A stretch of DNA of 64,000 nt from Arcticibacterium sp964021845 (GTDB lineage: Bacteria; Bacteroidota; Bacteroidia; Cytophagales; Spirosomataceae). The notes under the pieces are model-generated. The model was not told the origin of the DNA. It made no database searches and saw only the letters and a program-made list of their open reading frames with translations. Positions 44,046 to 53,418 of the stretch are shown piece by piece. Numbering within the stretch: position 1 is the first letter of the stretch; every line of letters starts with the position of its first letter. A program made the translations under genes and the position numbers. The stretch is from contig NZ_CAXHZC010000001.1 of the NCBI RefSeq assembly GCF_964021845.1, positions 434,001 through 498,000 on the forward strand, given 5' to 3'.

Positions 44046-45674
44046 ATGGCGGAGGTAATAAGAATGCCCAAAATGAGCGATACCATGGAAGAAGGGGTAA
44101 TCGCGGCTTGGAATGTCAAGGTTGGCGATAAAGTAAGCTCAGGGGATATTTTAGCAGAAGTAGAAACAGATAAGGCTACCATGGATATGGAGTCTTATGA
44201 AGATGGTACCATTTTGCACATTGGTGTTGAGAAAGGAGACGCGGTGCCTATTAATGCTATAATGGCAGTAATAGGAGAGCCAGGTGAAGACTTTCAGGCA
44301 CTGTTAGATGCAGAAGCAGGTGGTGCAGCTACTGAAGCTCCAGCCGAAACACCAGCAGCAGAAGAAGCAGCTCCTGCCGCTCCTGCAGCCGAGGCTATTG
44401 ACACTTCTGGTATTAATGCGGAATTGGTTAAAATGCCACTTCTTAGTGATACCATGACCGAAGGTGTGATTCACACTTGGTTAATGAAAGTGGGAGACAC
44501 CGTTAAGTCTGGTGATATGCTAGCTGAAATAGAAACTGATAAAGCCACTATGGAACTAGAGGCTTATGACGAAGGTATTTTACTTTATATAGGTGTAAAA
44601 GAAGGTGAAGCTGTTCCTGTAAATTCTGTAATTGCGGTTATAGGTGAAAAAGGTGCAGATTATGAAACCTTACTAAAAGCAGAAGAAGCGGCTAACGCAG
44701 CACCAGCTCCTAAGGCAGAAGCACCAAAAGCAGCGGCAGCTCCAGCAGCGAAAGCAGAGGCACCAAAGGCAGCAGCTCCTGCTAAAGCGGCAGCACCTAA
44801 AACAACTTCAACGGGTAGAATATTAGCTTCTCCGTTAGCTAAGAGATTAGCAGAAGAGAAAGGAATAGATATAGGAACAGTGAGTGGTTCTGGCGAAGGC
44901 GGAAGAATCATCAAAGTAGATATTGATAACTATGTAGCACCAGCGGCTCCTGCTCCTGCAGCGGCCGGAAGTAGTGCAGCGTTTGGCGTAGAAAGTTCTG
45001 AAGAACTTCCATTATCTCCAATGCGTAAGGCTATCGCTAGAGGATTCTCTGGTGAGATTCCTTCTCCAGAATTCTATGTAACGATGGAAATCTGTATGGA
45101 TAAAATCATGGAAGCTCGTAAAGAGATGAACGAGTACTCTCCTGTGAAAATATCTTTTAACGATTTAGTAATTAAAGCATGTGCACTGGCACTTACTCAG
45201 CACCCTAACGTAAACTCTTCTTGGAGAGGTGACCATATCAAACAGAACAACCATGTACACGTAGCTATGGCTGTGGCAGTACCTGATGGTCTTTTGATGC
45301 CTGTGGTACGTTTTGCTAACGCTTTACCTTTATCTGCTCTTGCGGCAGCTACTAAGGAGCTAGGTGCAAAAGCAAAAAACAAACAACTACAACCAGCCGA
45401 CTGGGAAGGTAACACTTTCACGGTAAGTAACTTGGGTATGTTTGGTGTTGATAGCTTTACGTCTATCATCAATAACAGAAACAACGAAAGCTGTATTTTA
45501 GCAGTAGGTGGTATCAAAGAAACAGTAACTGTGAAAAACGGTGAGTTTTATGCCACTAACATCATGAAAGTAACCCTTACTTGCGACCACCGTGTGGTGG
45601 ATGGAGCAGGTGGAGCGGCTTTTTTAGTAACTGTGAAAGAATTGCTTGAGAATCCTACCAAGATGTTGGTTTAA
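44046..45674 (+). CDS. pdhC: Pyruvate dehydrogenase E2, dihydrolipoamide acetyltransferase with two lipoyl domains
   Basis: 542 aa. Two lipoyl domains (about 1-78 with lipoyl Lys43 in ETDKATMDME; about 125-205 with Lys near 166 in ETDKATMELE), joined by Ala/Pro/Glu-rich linkers. An E3/E1-binding domain (about 258-295, ASPLAKRLAEEKGIDIG) and the catalytic domain follow, ending with CDHRVVDGAGGAAF where His about 515 and Asp about 519 are catalytic. It transfers acetyl groups to CoA in the pyruvate dehydrogenase complex. E1 and E3 genes are not adjacent. The 2-oxo acid specificity is inferred from overall resemblance. Confidence 0.9.
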   Translation: MAEVIRMPKMSDTMEEGVIAAWNVKVGDKVSSGDILAEVETDKATMDMESYEDGTILHIGVEKGDAVPINAIMAVIGEPGEDFQALLDAEAGGAATEAPAETPAAEEAAPAAPAAEAIDTSGINAELVKMPLLSDTMTEGVIHTWLMKVGDTVKSGDMLAEIETDKATMELEAYDEGILLYIGVKEGEAVPVNSVIAVIGEKGADYETLLKAEEAANAAPAPKAEAPKAAAAPAAKAEAPKAAAPAKAAAPKTTSTGRILASPLAKRLAEEKGIDIGTVSGSGEGGRIIKVDIDNYVAPAAPAPAAAGSSAAFGVESSEELPLSPMRKAIARGFSGEIPSPEFYVTMEICMDKIMEARKEMNEYSPVKISFNDLVIKACALALTQHPNVNSSWRGDHIKQNNHVHVAMAVAVPDGLLMPVVRFANALPLSALAAATKELGAKAKNKQLQPADWEGNTFTVSNLGMFGVDSFTSIINNRNNESCILAVGGIKETVTVKNGEFYATNIMKVTLTCDHRVVDGAGGAAFLVTVKELLENPTKMLV

Positions 45675-45700
45675 GGATTAGCACTTAAGATTATACAAAA

Positions 45701-45731
45701 AACCTTTTCCAGAAATGGGAGAGGTTTTTTT
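45701..45731 (+). terminator. Rho-independent terminator of pdhC
   Basis: Ten-base stem with two G-T pairs (AACCTTTTCC / GGGAGAGGTT), 6-base loop, then a T run, 27 bases after the stop. Confidence 0.8.
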
Positions 45732-45820
45732 GTGGGTGATGGTGTAGATTCGTCCTTGAACTAAAATCTAAACATGGCTTTACATCTGACGGACTTCCAA
45801 TCAATTTTGCTTTCGTTATA

Positions 45821-46528
45821 TTAATTGAAATCAGATTCAGTTATATTTTCATTAATTAATAACCTCATAATTTTACCTTTTTGAAAGTTTTTACCGTCTC
45901 CAAATTTTATTTCTGTTGCGGATGTTAAATTTTCGAATTTTTTAAATTTTGAATAAAGGAGTACCATGAACGAATCCTTTTCAAGGTTCAATACTTTTTC
46001 AGTTTTTATGATATAGAATGTTTTTATGTCAAAGTATACAAATTTCACTAATCCATTAATTAACTCTGCTTTGATTTTATAACATGTTTTAGTTCCAACT
46101 TTCACTTTACCAATTAAGTCTAAAGTCCATAATTGGGGATCTAGATAGTCGAGCTCATTAAAAATATTATTTTTGAATATCTTGTCCTTAAATTCATCGT
46201 GAGCAGCTTCTTTTTTCTCTCCATTGACTATTTCATAACCACTTATTCCATCAAACCAATTTTGATAGACAATACGGTCTTTATAAACAACTTCAAACGA
46301 ACCTTTATTCGGTAGCATTTCTTTGGTCACCCAATTTACATCTCTACCTTCCATTTCAGTTTTTATATCAGTATATAAAGTTTTAATACTTTTTAAATAT
46401 TCCTTTCCTCCGATCGCGATTATTGAATTATTCACAATAGTTTCAGCGGTAATGTTTTTATTGTATTGTGAGAATATTTGATGACTGAAAAGAAGTAAAA
46501 AGGTTATTTTTATAATTGTTTTTTTCAT
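45821..46528 (-). CDS. Secreted LolA-like/outer-membrane lipoprotein-sorting-type protein
   Basis: 235 aa. Signal peptide 1-20 (HQIFSQ). The pattern of alternating strands, ending WVTKEMLPNKGSFEVVYKDR, NWFDGISGYEIVNGEKKEAAHDEF, LIGKVKVGTKTCYKIKAEL and YFDIKTFYIIKTEKVL, fits the half-barrel LolA/LppX-type fold seen in many Bacteroidota periplasmic proteins. A role in lipid or lipoprotein handling is only a guess. Single gene, distinctly A+T-rich. Confidence 0.55.
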   Translation of the reverse strand: MKKTIIKITFLLLFSHQIFSQYNKNITAETIVNNSIIAIGGKEYLKSIKTLYTDIKTEMEGRDVNWVTKEMLPNKGSFEVVYKDRIVYQNWFDGISGYEIVNGEKKEAAHDEFKDKIFKNNIFNELDYLDPQLWTLDLIGKVKVGTKTCYKIKAELINGLVKFVYFDIKTFYIIKTEKVLNLEKDSFMVLLYSKFKKFENLTSATEIKFGDGKNFQKGKIMRLLINENITESDFN

Positions 46529-46758
46529 ATCGCATTATAAAATAGTTTGTTTTTTTATTATGTTTAGGGCATTTGTATTAGCTCTTTGAGGTCTTTTTTA
46601 CTTCTCCATTATGTACCTCGATCTTCTTACCGAATGTGTGAAGTATACTCTTTTTCAAATCCTACACTTGTCTGCAATTAATTAAATAGTAAAACCATTC
46701 TGCAGACCAAAAGCTAAATACCACGAAGTCGAAAAGACCTCTTGCAGGGGTTTAGCTC

Positions 46759-47538
46759 TTACTCAAAATTATATTTAACATTCGCTGGTAATGGCTCTGT
46801 GGCTAATTTTTGCCATTCTCCATTTATCTTAATCACCACAATGTTGTTATCCTTGTCGTAAAAGATAGTGCCATCTTTGGCTTCTTTTAAGGCTTTATAG
46901 TTTACATGTTTGGCACTTTCTTTATGATTAGTCTCATCATCGCCTTCAGGAGCATCTTTTCTTGTATTGTCCTTACCAATTCTTCCCAGCGTAAGAGTGT
47001 TTGATAACTCTAATGAGCCATAAAATAAAGCTCGGTCTCTGCTGAACATGAATGAATGCTGGCGAACATCAGAGCCTATGCGAAACCAGTTATAAGCTGG
47101 CTCGGAGTGGTTATATACTGTGCCAAAGTAATATAATTCAGCTACAGGCTTTTCCTCTTCAATATGCTTATTGACTAACATGGTAATTCTTGATTTGTCG
47201 TCTTGTGCATAGCCTTCGAGTACGTGATAGCCCCATCGCTTCTTATTTTTTTCATTCTGGTTTCCACGAACCTGTATCATGTATGGCGTGCTAATAATAC
47301 CATTTACAGTACTATACATTGGAGTAAGCCTAGTGTCAAATCCATAATTATAGCCTCGGTACTTCCACTTTTCCCATGTGGAATCTACGTCAGAATATAT
47401 TTCTGTTCGGTATTTGTTAGAGGCCTTAGAGCCTTCAATGAGTTTGAAATGGCTATCAGGAAGTTGGACGTCTTTGTTTTGGCTGTAAGCCGTATTAAAA
47501 AACAAAGTGATAATAAGCAGTGTTAAAGCTTTTTTCAT
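46759..47538 (-). CDS. Secreted protein of unknown function
   Basis: 259 aa. Signal peptide 1-19 (NTAYSQ). No family recognised. Middle region has WGYHVLEGYAQDD, YNWFRIGSDVRQHSFMFSR, rich in aromatics, and the C-terminus reads DGTIFYDKDNNIVVIKING, like the short beta-meander ends of tail-fibre-type secreted proteins. It adjoins an IS3 remnant. Confidence 0.6.
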   Translation of the reverse strand: MKKALTLLIITLFFNTAYSQNKDVQLPDSHFKLIEGSKASNKYRTEIYSDVDSTWEKWKYRGYNYGFDTRLTPMYSTVNGIISTPYMIQVRGNQNEKNKKRWGYHVLEGYAQDDKSRITMLVNKHIEEEKPVAELYYFGTVYNHSEPAYNWFRIGSDVRQHSFMFSRDRALFYGSLELSNTLTLGRIGKDNTRKDAPEGDDETNHKESAKHVNYKALKEAKDGTIFYDKDNNIVVIKINGEWQKLATEPLPANVKYNFE

Positions 47539-47666
47539 TTTAGACTTATAAATTTATAGAAGCTTTGATATGTATTTTGAGTCAAAATACAGTAAAGCTA
47601 GGGTTGAAAAATATGGTTTATAAATATACCCTCTTTCCGTAGATTCTTTCATAACTAATCAGGTTT

Positions 47667-47727
47667 TGTCTAGTCCCGAATAAGCGATACACTTATTTAG
47701 ATTTAAAAACCTAACTTATAGAATCCA
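47667..47727. mobile_element. IS3-type element end
   Basis: Terminal sequence starting TGTCTAGTCCCGAATAAGCG, next to the transposase 3' end and containing its last codons. A second copy lies at 35435-35491 (about 90% identical). The opposite end of the element was not found. Confidence 0.6.
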
Positions 47728-48365
47728 GTTGGCTTTGTTGACTGGATTCTTGTTTTAATACGTTCTAATTTGGACTTCCCTTTGTTATGCATCATTTCAG
47801 GTGTTTTCATGTAGCAAGAATAATGTGGTCTTTTGTGATTGTATATTTTGATACTATCACTTATTAAAGCTTTCATTATTGGTAATGCTAAATTGTTGTT
47901 ATCGTCAATGAATTCCTGTTTCAGTATTCCATTTATTCTCTCGGCTACATCATTAGCATACTGGTTGTAAGACTCCGTCTTGCTACATTTAATGCCATTT
48001 TTGTTCAAGACTTCTTGGTAATCATTACTGCAATATTGATATCCTCTATCGAAATGATGAATGAGTATTTCACTTTTATATTTACGATACTCAACTGCCA
48101 TTTCTAATGCCTTTATCGAACTAGATGTACTTAAACTGTTAGACACATCGTAACCTAGTACATTTTTTAAATATGCATCTGTCACTAGTGCCTAATACAG
48201 AGAATTCTTTCTGTTTCCAACATAAGTTATATCTGAAACCCAGACTTCTTCCGGACGTTTTGAAGTCATATTTTCAATTATATTCTTATGTTTTCGGAAT
48301 CTATGATGCGAATTAGTCGTGATATGATAAATTGTATTTTGATCATTGCTTTTTGGATTGTCAAT
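47703..48365 (-). pseudogene. IS3-family transposase OrfB remnant (rve integrase core)
   Basis: The minus-strand frame starting near 48365 gives NDQNTIYHITTNSHHRFRKH, then EEVWVSDITYVGNRKN (the first catalytic Asp), an in-frame TAG, then ALVTDAYLKNVLGYDVS, HHFDRGYQYCS (second Asp), AERINGILKQEF (the Glu) and YNHKRPHYSCYMKTPEMMH. The DDE order is that of IS3 transposases. The internal TAG (near 48190) and the missing N-terminal OrfB/OrfA parts show it is dead. It is the source of the IS end at 47667. Confidence 0.8.
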
Positions 48366-48430
48366 TTAGTAGTAGAATGACCTAAGATTAGGATTTATTA
48401 AGGGCTTTGTAATGGGAGAAATCTCGCGAG

Positions 48431-48491
48431 AAAAAGTAGCCTACCAAGAAGCATTTCATCGTGAAGTCAGAATGAAATGGTGGTAGGCTAC
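48431..48491 (-). terminator. Long-stem terminator of trpB
   Basis: Inverted repeat GTAGCCTACCA / TGGTAGGCTAC (48436-48446 and 48481-48491) plus an inner ATTTCAT / ATGAAAT pair and a 12-base loop. On the minus strand it is followed by TTTTT (48435-48431). It starts 18 bases after the trpB stop. Confidence 0.8.
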
Positions 48492-48508
48492 CATCTTAAT
48501 TCATTTAC

Positions 48509-49708
48509 CTATTTCGGTAAACCGAAAGTTTCAACTACAAAGTCGATATCCTTATCGCCTCTTCCACTTAAATTAACCAATATAGATTTTTGAGGTTGTT
48601 TCTTAGCTAGCTTTAAAGCATAAGCCACGGCATGAGAGCTTTCTAGTGCCGGAATAATACCTTCTAAGCGACTTAACTCATAAAATGCGTCAACCGTTTC
48701 TTTGTCGTTAATGCTGTCGTAGTTTACTTTATTCATGTCTTTAAGCATGCTATGTTCTGGGCCAACGCCTGGGTAATCTAGCCCACTGGCGATAGAATGA
48801 ACGGGTGCTGGTTCACCTTTCTCATCTTGTAAAGTATAGCATTTAAAGCCATGAATTATACCTGGGGTTCCTAAGGTCATGGTGGCAGCATGTTCTCCTA
48901 ATTCCAAGGAGCGTCCTGCTGGCTCTACACCATGCAGCTGGCATTCTTCATCATCTAAAAATCCGGAGAATATGCCCATGGCGTTGCTTCCGCCGCCTAC
49001 GCATGCCACTACATTGTCAGGTAATTCACCCGTCATTTCCATATATTGTTCACGAGCTTCTATGCCCACCACTCTTTGAAAATCACGCACCATCATGGGG
49101 AAAGGGTGTGGACCTACCACAGAGCCAATACAATAGATGGTAGTTTCTGGGTCTTTAAGGTATGCTTCAAATGCAGAGTCTACGGCTTCTTTAAGAGTTT
49201 TAAGACCATGAGTTGCAGGAATTACATTTGCTCCTAAAATTTGCATTCGTACCACATTAGGCTGCTGTTTTTTCATGTCAACTTCGCCCATGTAGATATC
49301 ACACTCCAAACCGAAATAAGCAGCTGCCGTGGCCAGAGCCACTCCATGCTGGCCTGCACCGGTTTCTGCAATGAGTTTCTTTTTGCCTAGGTGTTTCGCG
49401 AGTAAGGCTTCGCCCATGCAGTGATTAAGTTTATGAGCACCAGTATGGTTTAAGTCTTCGCGTTTTAAGTAAATGCGTCCTCCGTATTTTTCTGACAATC
49501 TCGAGCAATAATAAACTGGTGTTGGTCGGCCTTGGTAGTGTTTCCGTATGCTACGAAGCTCTTGAATGAAATTGTGTGATTTACTTATAGTGTTATAGGC
49601 TTCCGTTATTTTTTTCATTTCGGCTTCCAAGAATGGGGGGATAAAAGCACCACCATAATCTTCGAAAAAGCCTTCATTATTTGGATATTCTTTAAAATAA
49701 TTACTCAT
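48509..49708 (-). CDS. trpB: Tryptophan synthase beta subunit, stand-alone
   Basis: 399 aa from the ATG at 49708 (MSNYFKEYP); the open frame is 18 codons longer but unlike the family. The PLP Lys is in HTGAHKLNHCMGEALLAK, the catalytic Glu region in ETGAGQHGVALATAAA, the phosphate loop CVGGGSNAMGIF, and the end GRGDKDIDFV. It joins indole and serine to make tryptophan. No trpA or other trp gene is in the window, so it is an orphan copy. It has its own strong terminator. It may be a second TrpB that uses free indole, or the cell's only copy away from the operon; the window cannot say. Confidence 0.9.
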   Translation of the reverse strand: MSNYFKEYPNNEGFFEDYGGAFIPPFLEAEMKKITEAYNTISKSHNFIQELRSIRKHYQGRPTPVYYCSRLSEKYGGRIYLKREDLNHTGAHKLNHCMGEALLAKHLGKKKLIAETGAGQHGVALATAAAYFGLECDIYMGEVDMKKQQPNVVRMQILGANVIPATHGLKTLKEAVDSAFEAYLKDPETTIYCIGSVVGPHPFPMMVRDFQRVVGIEAREQYMEMTGELPDNVVACVGGGSNAMGIFSGFLDDEECQLHGVEPAGRSLELGEHAATMTLGTPGIIHGFKCYTLQDEKGEPAPVHSIASGLDYPGVGPEHSMLKDMNKVNYDSINDKETVDAFYELSRLEGIIPALESSHAVAYALKLAKKQPQKSILVNLSGRGDKDIDFVVETFGLPK

Positions 49709-50027
49709 GAGTTTTTTATTTGATTGGTATGTAAATATTGTAAAAAAGGACCAATTTTCCACTATTGATATTTCACTAGAATAATACGTGAAAGCTTTTT
49801 TTATTAAGGACTAAATTTAGGCCCAATAGTCATGATTTCACTTTTGTGATGTTCTTTTAATAAAATATAAAGTGTACCAAATTCCGTCAACCTGACCAAA
49901 ATCATGCCTTTCGTTTGAAGGACATATTATAATTTCTAGGCTTCTGTAATTGGAAAATGGGAGAGTTTACCTCAAGACTAAAAAGGGATGTAAAAAGACC
50001 TCAAGAAGTGGATGTTTTTGAGTTTTA
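49709..50027. other. Intergenic stretch upstream of trpB
   Basis: No ORF. Contains a small perfect palindrome TCACTTTTGTGA near 49838 and otherwise nothing recognised. The trpB promoter should lie here, but no TAnnTTTG was found on the minus strand. Confidence 0.4.
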
Positions 50028-50639
50028 TCAATTTTTCCTTTTAACAATAAAATAAGCCACTAGCATATTTGGCACCCAACAGAGCCAAGCTACTACACGA
50101 TAGGCAGGAATGAAATCGCCAAGGCTAATGGTGAGTAGTGGTAGCCAGATTCTTAGCATAACCGCAGCAAAACAAGCAGCATAACTGTATATCATAAAGT
50201 TTTGATGCTTTGTAATGTTTCCATTCTTAATGGCTTTAAATGCCAAGGCGGTAGTGCTCAGCCATACGAGCCCTAAACTGATAAAGCCTATTTTACTGAC
50301 AAGCCCTCCTGTAGCGTGAAAGCCTAAATACACGCTACAGAGCCCACTTATTAAAACAGAAATGACGTAAATTATGCCTATTCGTCTGTGCCAAATGATA
50401 TGTTTGTTTCTTAGTTTTTTACTGAATTGCAGCCAGCCAATGAGTAGTGCTAATCCGCCTAAAACGATGTGCCCATAAAAGGCAATATTCCAGGTAGTAT
50501 CTGATAGTAAATCAGGTGACTTGGAGCCTAAGAGTCCAAATAGTCTATCGATAAAAAAGTAGAGTAATGGGTAAATTCCAATAATGACGCAAAAGAAACT
50601 AAAGACCCACCAAGTGATGTTTTTTGTCAAGCTTTTCAT
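50028..50639 (-). CDS. DUF2306 integral membrane protein
   Basis: 203 aa from the ATG at 50639 (MKSLTKNITWWVF); upstream residues of the longer frame look non-coding. Six or so TM helices with the DUF2306 phrases FYGHIVLGGLALLIGWLQF, HRRIGIIYVISVLISG, and KHQNFMIYSYAACFAAV. Function unknown; the conserved His residues could bind heme or metal. Single gene. Confidence 0.8.
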   Translation of the reverse strand: MKSLTKNITWWVFSFFCVIIGIYPLLYFFIDRLFGLLGSKSPDLLSDTTWNIAFYGHIVLGGLALLIGWLQFSKKLRNKHIIWHRRIGIIYVISVLISGLCSVYLGFHATGGLVSKIGFISLGLVWLSTTALAFKAIKNGNITKHQNFMIYSYAACFAAVMLRIWLPLLTISLGDFIPAYRVVAWLCWVPNMLVAYFIVKRKN

Positions 50640-50831
50640 GTAAATTTTCAGGGATAGATGTTTAAAGGTATTGATTCTGAGGTATATATACCACATGTAT
50701 TAATAGCTTTTCTGACCAATGTTGTCATGAATTATTTTACAAGTTTACAAATCAAAGTATCTTTAGGTAGACTTATTTCTGTTAAAAAGAGTATATAAGT
50801 TATACTTCAATACTAGCATTTTATAATCAAC

Positions 50832-51656
50832 ATGTTCAAATACCTTAAATTTCTTTTTGTCCCTTTTTTAATTACCAGTTGCACTACCCAAAAAGCAATT
50901 GATATTTCATATTTGAAAAGCTCTCAAGCTTTAGTAGAATCGTTTCCTAAGTTAGATGTTTATACTCCTGATAAAGCGGAGAATAGCCCGGTAGTGATTT
51001 TTATACATGGTGGAAATTGGAATGCGGGAAACAAAGAAATTTACAGTTTTCTTGGTCGTAACTTTGCCAAGAAAGACATTGTCACTGTGATTTCTGGCTA
51101 TACTTTAAGCCCCGATGGTAATTATGATACCATGGCAAAGGAGGTGGCAGCAGCCATTAAATGGACGCGTGAAAATATTTCGAAGCATAAGGGGAATCCG
51201 AATGAAATATTTTTAATGGGACACTCTGCAGGGGGACATTTGATAGCTTTGGTAGGTACCAATCCTAAGTACCTAGAAAACATAGATTTAGTGAAAGGTA
51301 TTATCCTTAATGATGCAGCTGGGCTAGATATGTATTCTTATCTAAAAAAGAATCCACCAAATAAAAATGGCCATTATGATGTTACATGGACAGAAAATGA
51401 GGAAAACTGGAAAGACGCTTCGCCTATCTACTTTTTGTCAGAAAAAGTTCCACCACTTTACGTTTATACGGGAACCAAAACCTATTCGTCCATTTTAACG
51501 GGTAACAAAGAGTTTGTCAAAAAGATGAACCAGTATCAAGCTAATCTAGAGATAAATTATTTGCGGAAGAAGCATGTGCCCATGATGCGTCAGTTTATTT
51601 TTCCATGGAATAAGCGGTATAATGAGATTGTGAAGTTTATAGATTCTAATCGATAG
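50832..51656 (+). CDS. Alpha/beta hydrolase lipoprotein (carboxylesterase type)
   Basis: 274 aa. Lipobox FLITSC (Cys about 17). Oxyanion HGGNWNAGN, nucleophile elbow GHSAGGHLIAL, and a C-terminal His region (KKHVPMMRQF). It resembles BD-FAE/esterase lipase family members that hydrolyse esters on sugars or small molecules. It has an extracytoplasmic location by lipobox. Single gene. Confidence 0.75.
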   Translation: MFKYLKFLFVPFLITSCTTQKAIDISYLKSSQALVESFPKLDVYTPDKAENSPVVIFIHGGNWNAGNKEIYSFLGRNFAKKDIVTVISGYTLSPDGNYDTMAKEVAAAIKWTRENISKHKGNPNEIFLMGHSAGGHLIALVGTNPKYLENIDLVKGIILNDAAGLDMYSYLKKNPPNKNGHYDVTWTENEENWKDASPIYFLSEKVPPLYVYTGTKTYSSILTGNKEFVKKMNQYQANLEINYLRKKHVPMMRQFIFPWNKRYNEIVKFIDSNR

Positions 51657-51818
51657 ACCAGTTATCTTTTGAAGGGTAATAAACTGATGAGTTTTGATAT
51701 TAAATGAAGTCTGATAGTGATGTCTATCAGTGATATTTAGACCTTGACCGAATAATAAAAAACGTTACCGCAATTTGAATTCCATCTGCCTTAGAGATAG
51801 CTTTAATTAAAAAAAGGC

Positions 51819-52802
51819 ATGGAAACGAAATACGGTTTTACAAAAATGGATATTTCCGAATTTGAAAATTGGATTGCCAATTTCAGAGTCGGGCGTACGG
51901 TTATTTATTTACAGCAGCACCATACGGTAGCACCAAGTTATCAGCATTTTAATGGCTCAAATCATTTTCAACTTCAAAGAAATATGAGGGACTATCATGT
52001 CGGTAGTAATGGTTGGCTAGATATTGGGCAACACTTCTCTATTTTTCCTGATGGCGATATTCTAACGGGAAGGAGTTTGGAGCTTACTCCAGCTTGTATT
52101 TACGGAAATAATTCGGGGGCTATTTGTATTGAGAACGTGGGCTTTTTTGATAATGGTGTGGATTCCATGAATCAGGCACAGTCAGAAGCGATAGTTAGAG
52201 CCACCGCGGCTATTTGTAAGAAATTTAGTATACCTGCCAGTACAGATAATGTAGTTTATCATCATTGGTTTAATTTATCTACAGGCTCTAGGCATAACGG
52301 GGATGGTCTAAATAAATCTTGCCCAGGTACTGCCTTTTTTGGAGGAAATAAAGTGGAAGATTGCGAAAATAACTTTTTACCTCTGGTGAGAAATGCCATG
52401 ACAGGCGGTGTAATAGCACCTATACCTGTATTGCTGAAATATGCCACGGTAACAGCCAGTGCTTTAAATGTCAGGGTTTTGCCTACTTCATCTTCTTCAA
52501 AGGCTAGCGACAGAGAAGCCTTGGTTTTAGGTTCTGTTTTAAGGGTGTATGAAGAGCAAAATAACTGGTATCGTATTTCTTCATCTCAGCAGCATTGGGT
52601 TTCTGCAAGGTATACGGATGATGTAGAGAGGGCGGTGGTGAATGCCAGCGTACTAAATGTACGAAGCGGGCCGGGAACATCCTTTGCTAAAGTGGGTTCA
52701 TTTCTGAAAAATCAGGAGGTTTTTGTGTACGAAAGGAGCAATGGATGGTGCAGGGTTAGTTTGGATATTAAATGGGTGAAAGACAACTTTTTAGATTTTT
52801 GA
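51819..52802 (+). CDS. N-acetylmuramoyl-L-alanine amidase with two SH3 domains
   Basis: 327 aa, no signal peptide seen. The amidase_2/PGRP zinc site is present: first His in LQQHHTVAPS, DGDILTGRSLE, NVGFFDN (as in the glycan-contacting NIGFE-type loop), second His in VVYHHWFN, and Cys in LNKSCPGTAFFG. Residues about 208-327 hold two bacterial SH3 domains (ALNVRVLPTSSSS and VLNVRSGPGTSFAKVG) that bind the wall. It cuts the bond between MurNAc and the stem peptide. Lack of a signal peptide suggests phage, contractile system or lysis-type release; no phage genes adjoin it. Confidence 0.8.
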   Translation: METKYGFTKMDISEFENWIANFRVGRTVIYLQQHHTVAPSYQHFNGSNHFQLQRNMRDYHVGSNGWLDIGQHFSIFPDGDILTGRSLELTPACIYGNNSGAICIENVGFFDNGVDSMNQAQSEAIVRATAAICKKFSIPASTDNVVYHHWFNLSTGSRHNGDGLNKSCPGTAFFGGNKVEDCENNFLPLVRNAMTGGVIAPIPVLLKYATVTASALNVRVLPTSSSSKASDREALVLGSVLRVYEEQNNWYRISSSQQHWVSARYTDDVERAVVNASVLNVRSGPGTSFAKVGSFLKNQEVFVYERSNGWCRVSLDIKWVKDNFLDF

Positions 52803-52953
52803 GCCATGTTATTTTGAGTTAGAAGCCCTATTCCGTAGAATAAGTTTACATTAAATTATACTTAAGCTGAAGGAAAAAGTTAGAGCTTTGGATACGGATT
52901 TGTAAGAAAAGTCCGTAAGTAAGCAACCATATGATTTTTACAAGATTGAATTT

Positions 52954-53418
52954 ATGATAAACCCAAGGCTTGCCAGCATTTGCTTTATTATTTCAGGATT
53001 TTTCCTCTCTTGTGATATAATTCCCGAGCCACAGAAAATTGAGGAAATAGTGTATTATAACTATTCTGGTCGAACTATTGATAAGATTGTTTTAGACATA
53101 GTCTCTGAGGATTTAGAGATTTTAGGAAACATAGAGATTTCGAAAGTTCTTCAACCGCAAGATTCACTTGTATTTACATATAACTTAGAGAATTCACCAT
53201 CTACTCAAATAAATAGGTCATTACGTACGCACGTGTATTTTGGTTTAGAGCCTTATTCCTTTGATGAAATTATTACACCATATGAACATGGCTTTACTGG
53301 TAAGTTTGATATTAGAAGGGAATACAAACAGAGGTTATTCATCTCAGATACTAAAATGCTGTATTGCATAAATGATAAGAAGAATATGGAATGTGATTTA
53401 AATCAATTATCCCAATGA
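52954..53418 (+). CDS. Lipoprotein of unknown function
   Basis: 154 aa. Signal sequence with lipobox FFLSC (Cys about 20). Beta-rich mature part (GRTIDKIVLDIVSEDLEILG, PQDSLVFTYNL). No family recognised. It overlaps the next gene by 4 bases (ATGA), so the two products are probably made together. Confidence 0.6.
   Translation: MINPRLASICFIISGFFLSCDIIPEPQKIEEIVYYNYSGRTIDKIVLDIVSEDLEILGNIEISKVLQPQDSLVFTYNLENSPSTQINRSLRTHVYFGLEPYSFDEIITPYEHGFTGKFDIRREYKQRLFISDTKMLYCINDKKNMECDLNQLSQ

Noticed and set aside
45197..45517. 106-codon minus-strand frame inside pdhC
   Set aside because: Antisense to the E2 catalytic domain.
51819..52802. Amidase considered as part of a prophage
   Set aside because: No phage structural, integrase or holin genes lie nearby; neighbours are ordinary envelope proteins.
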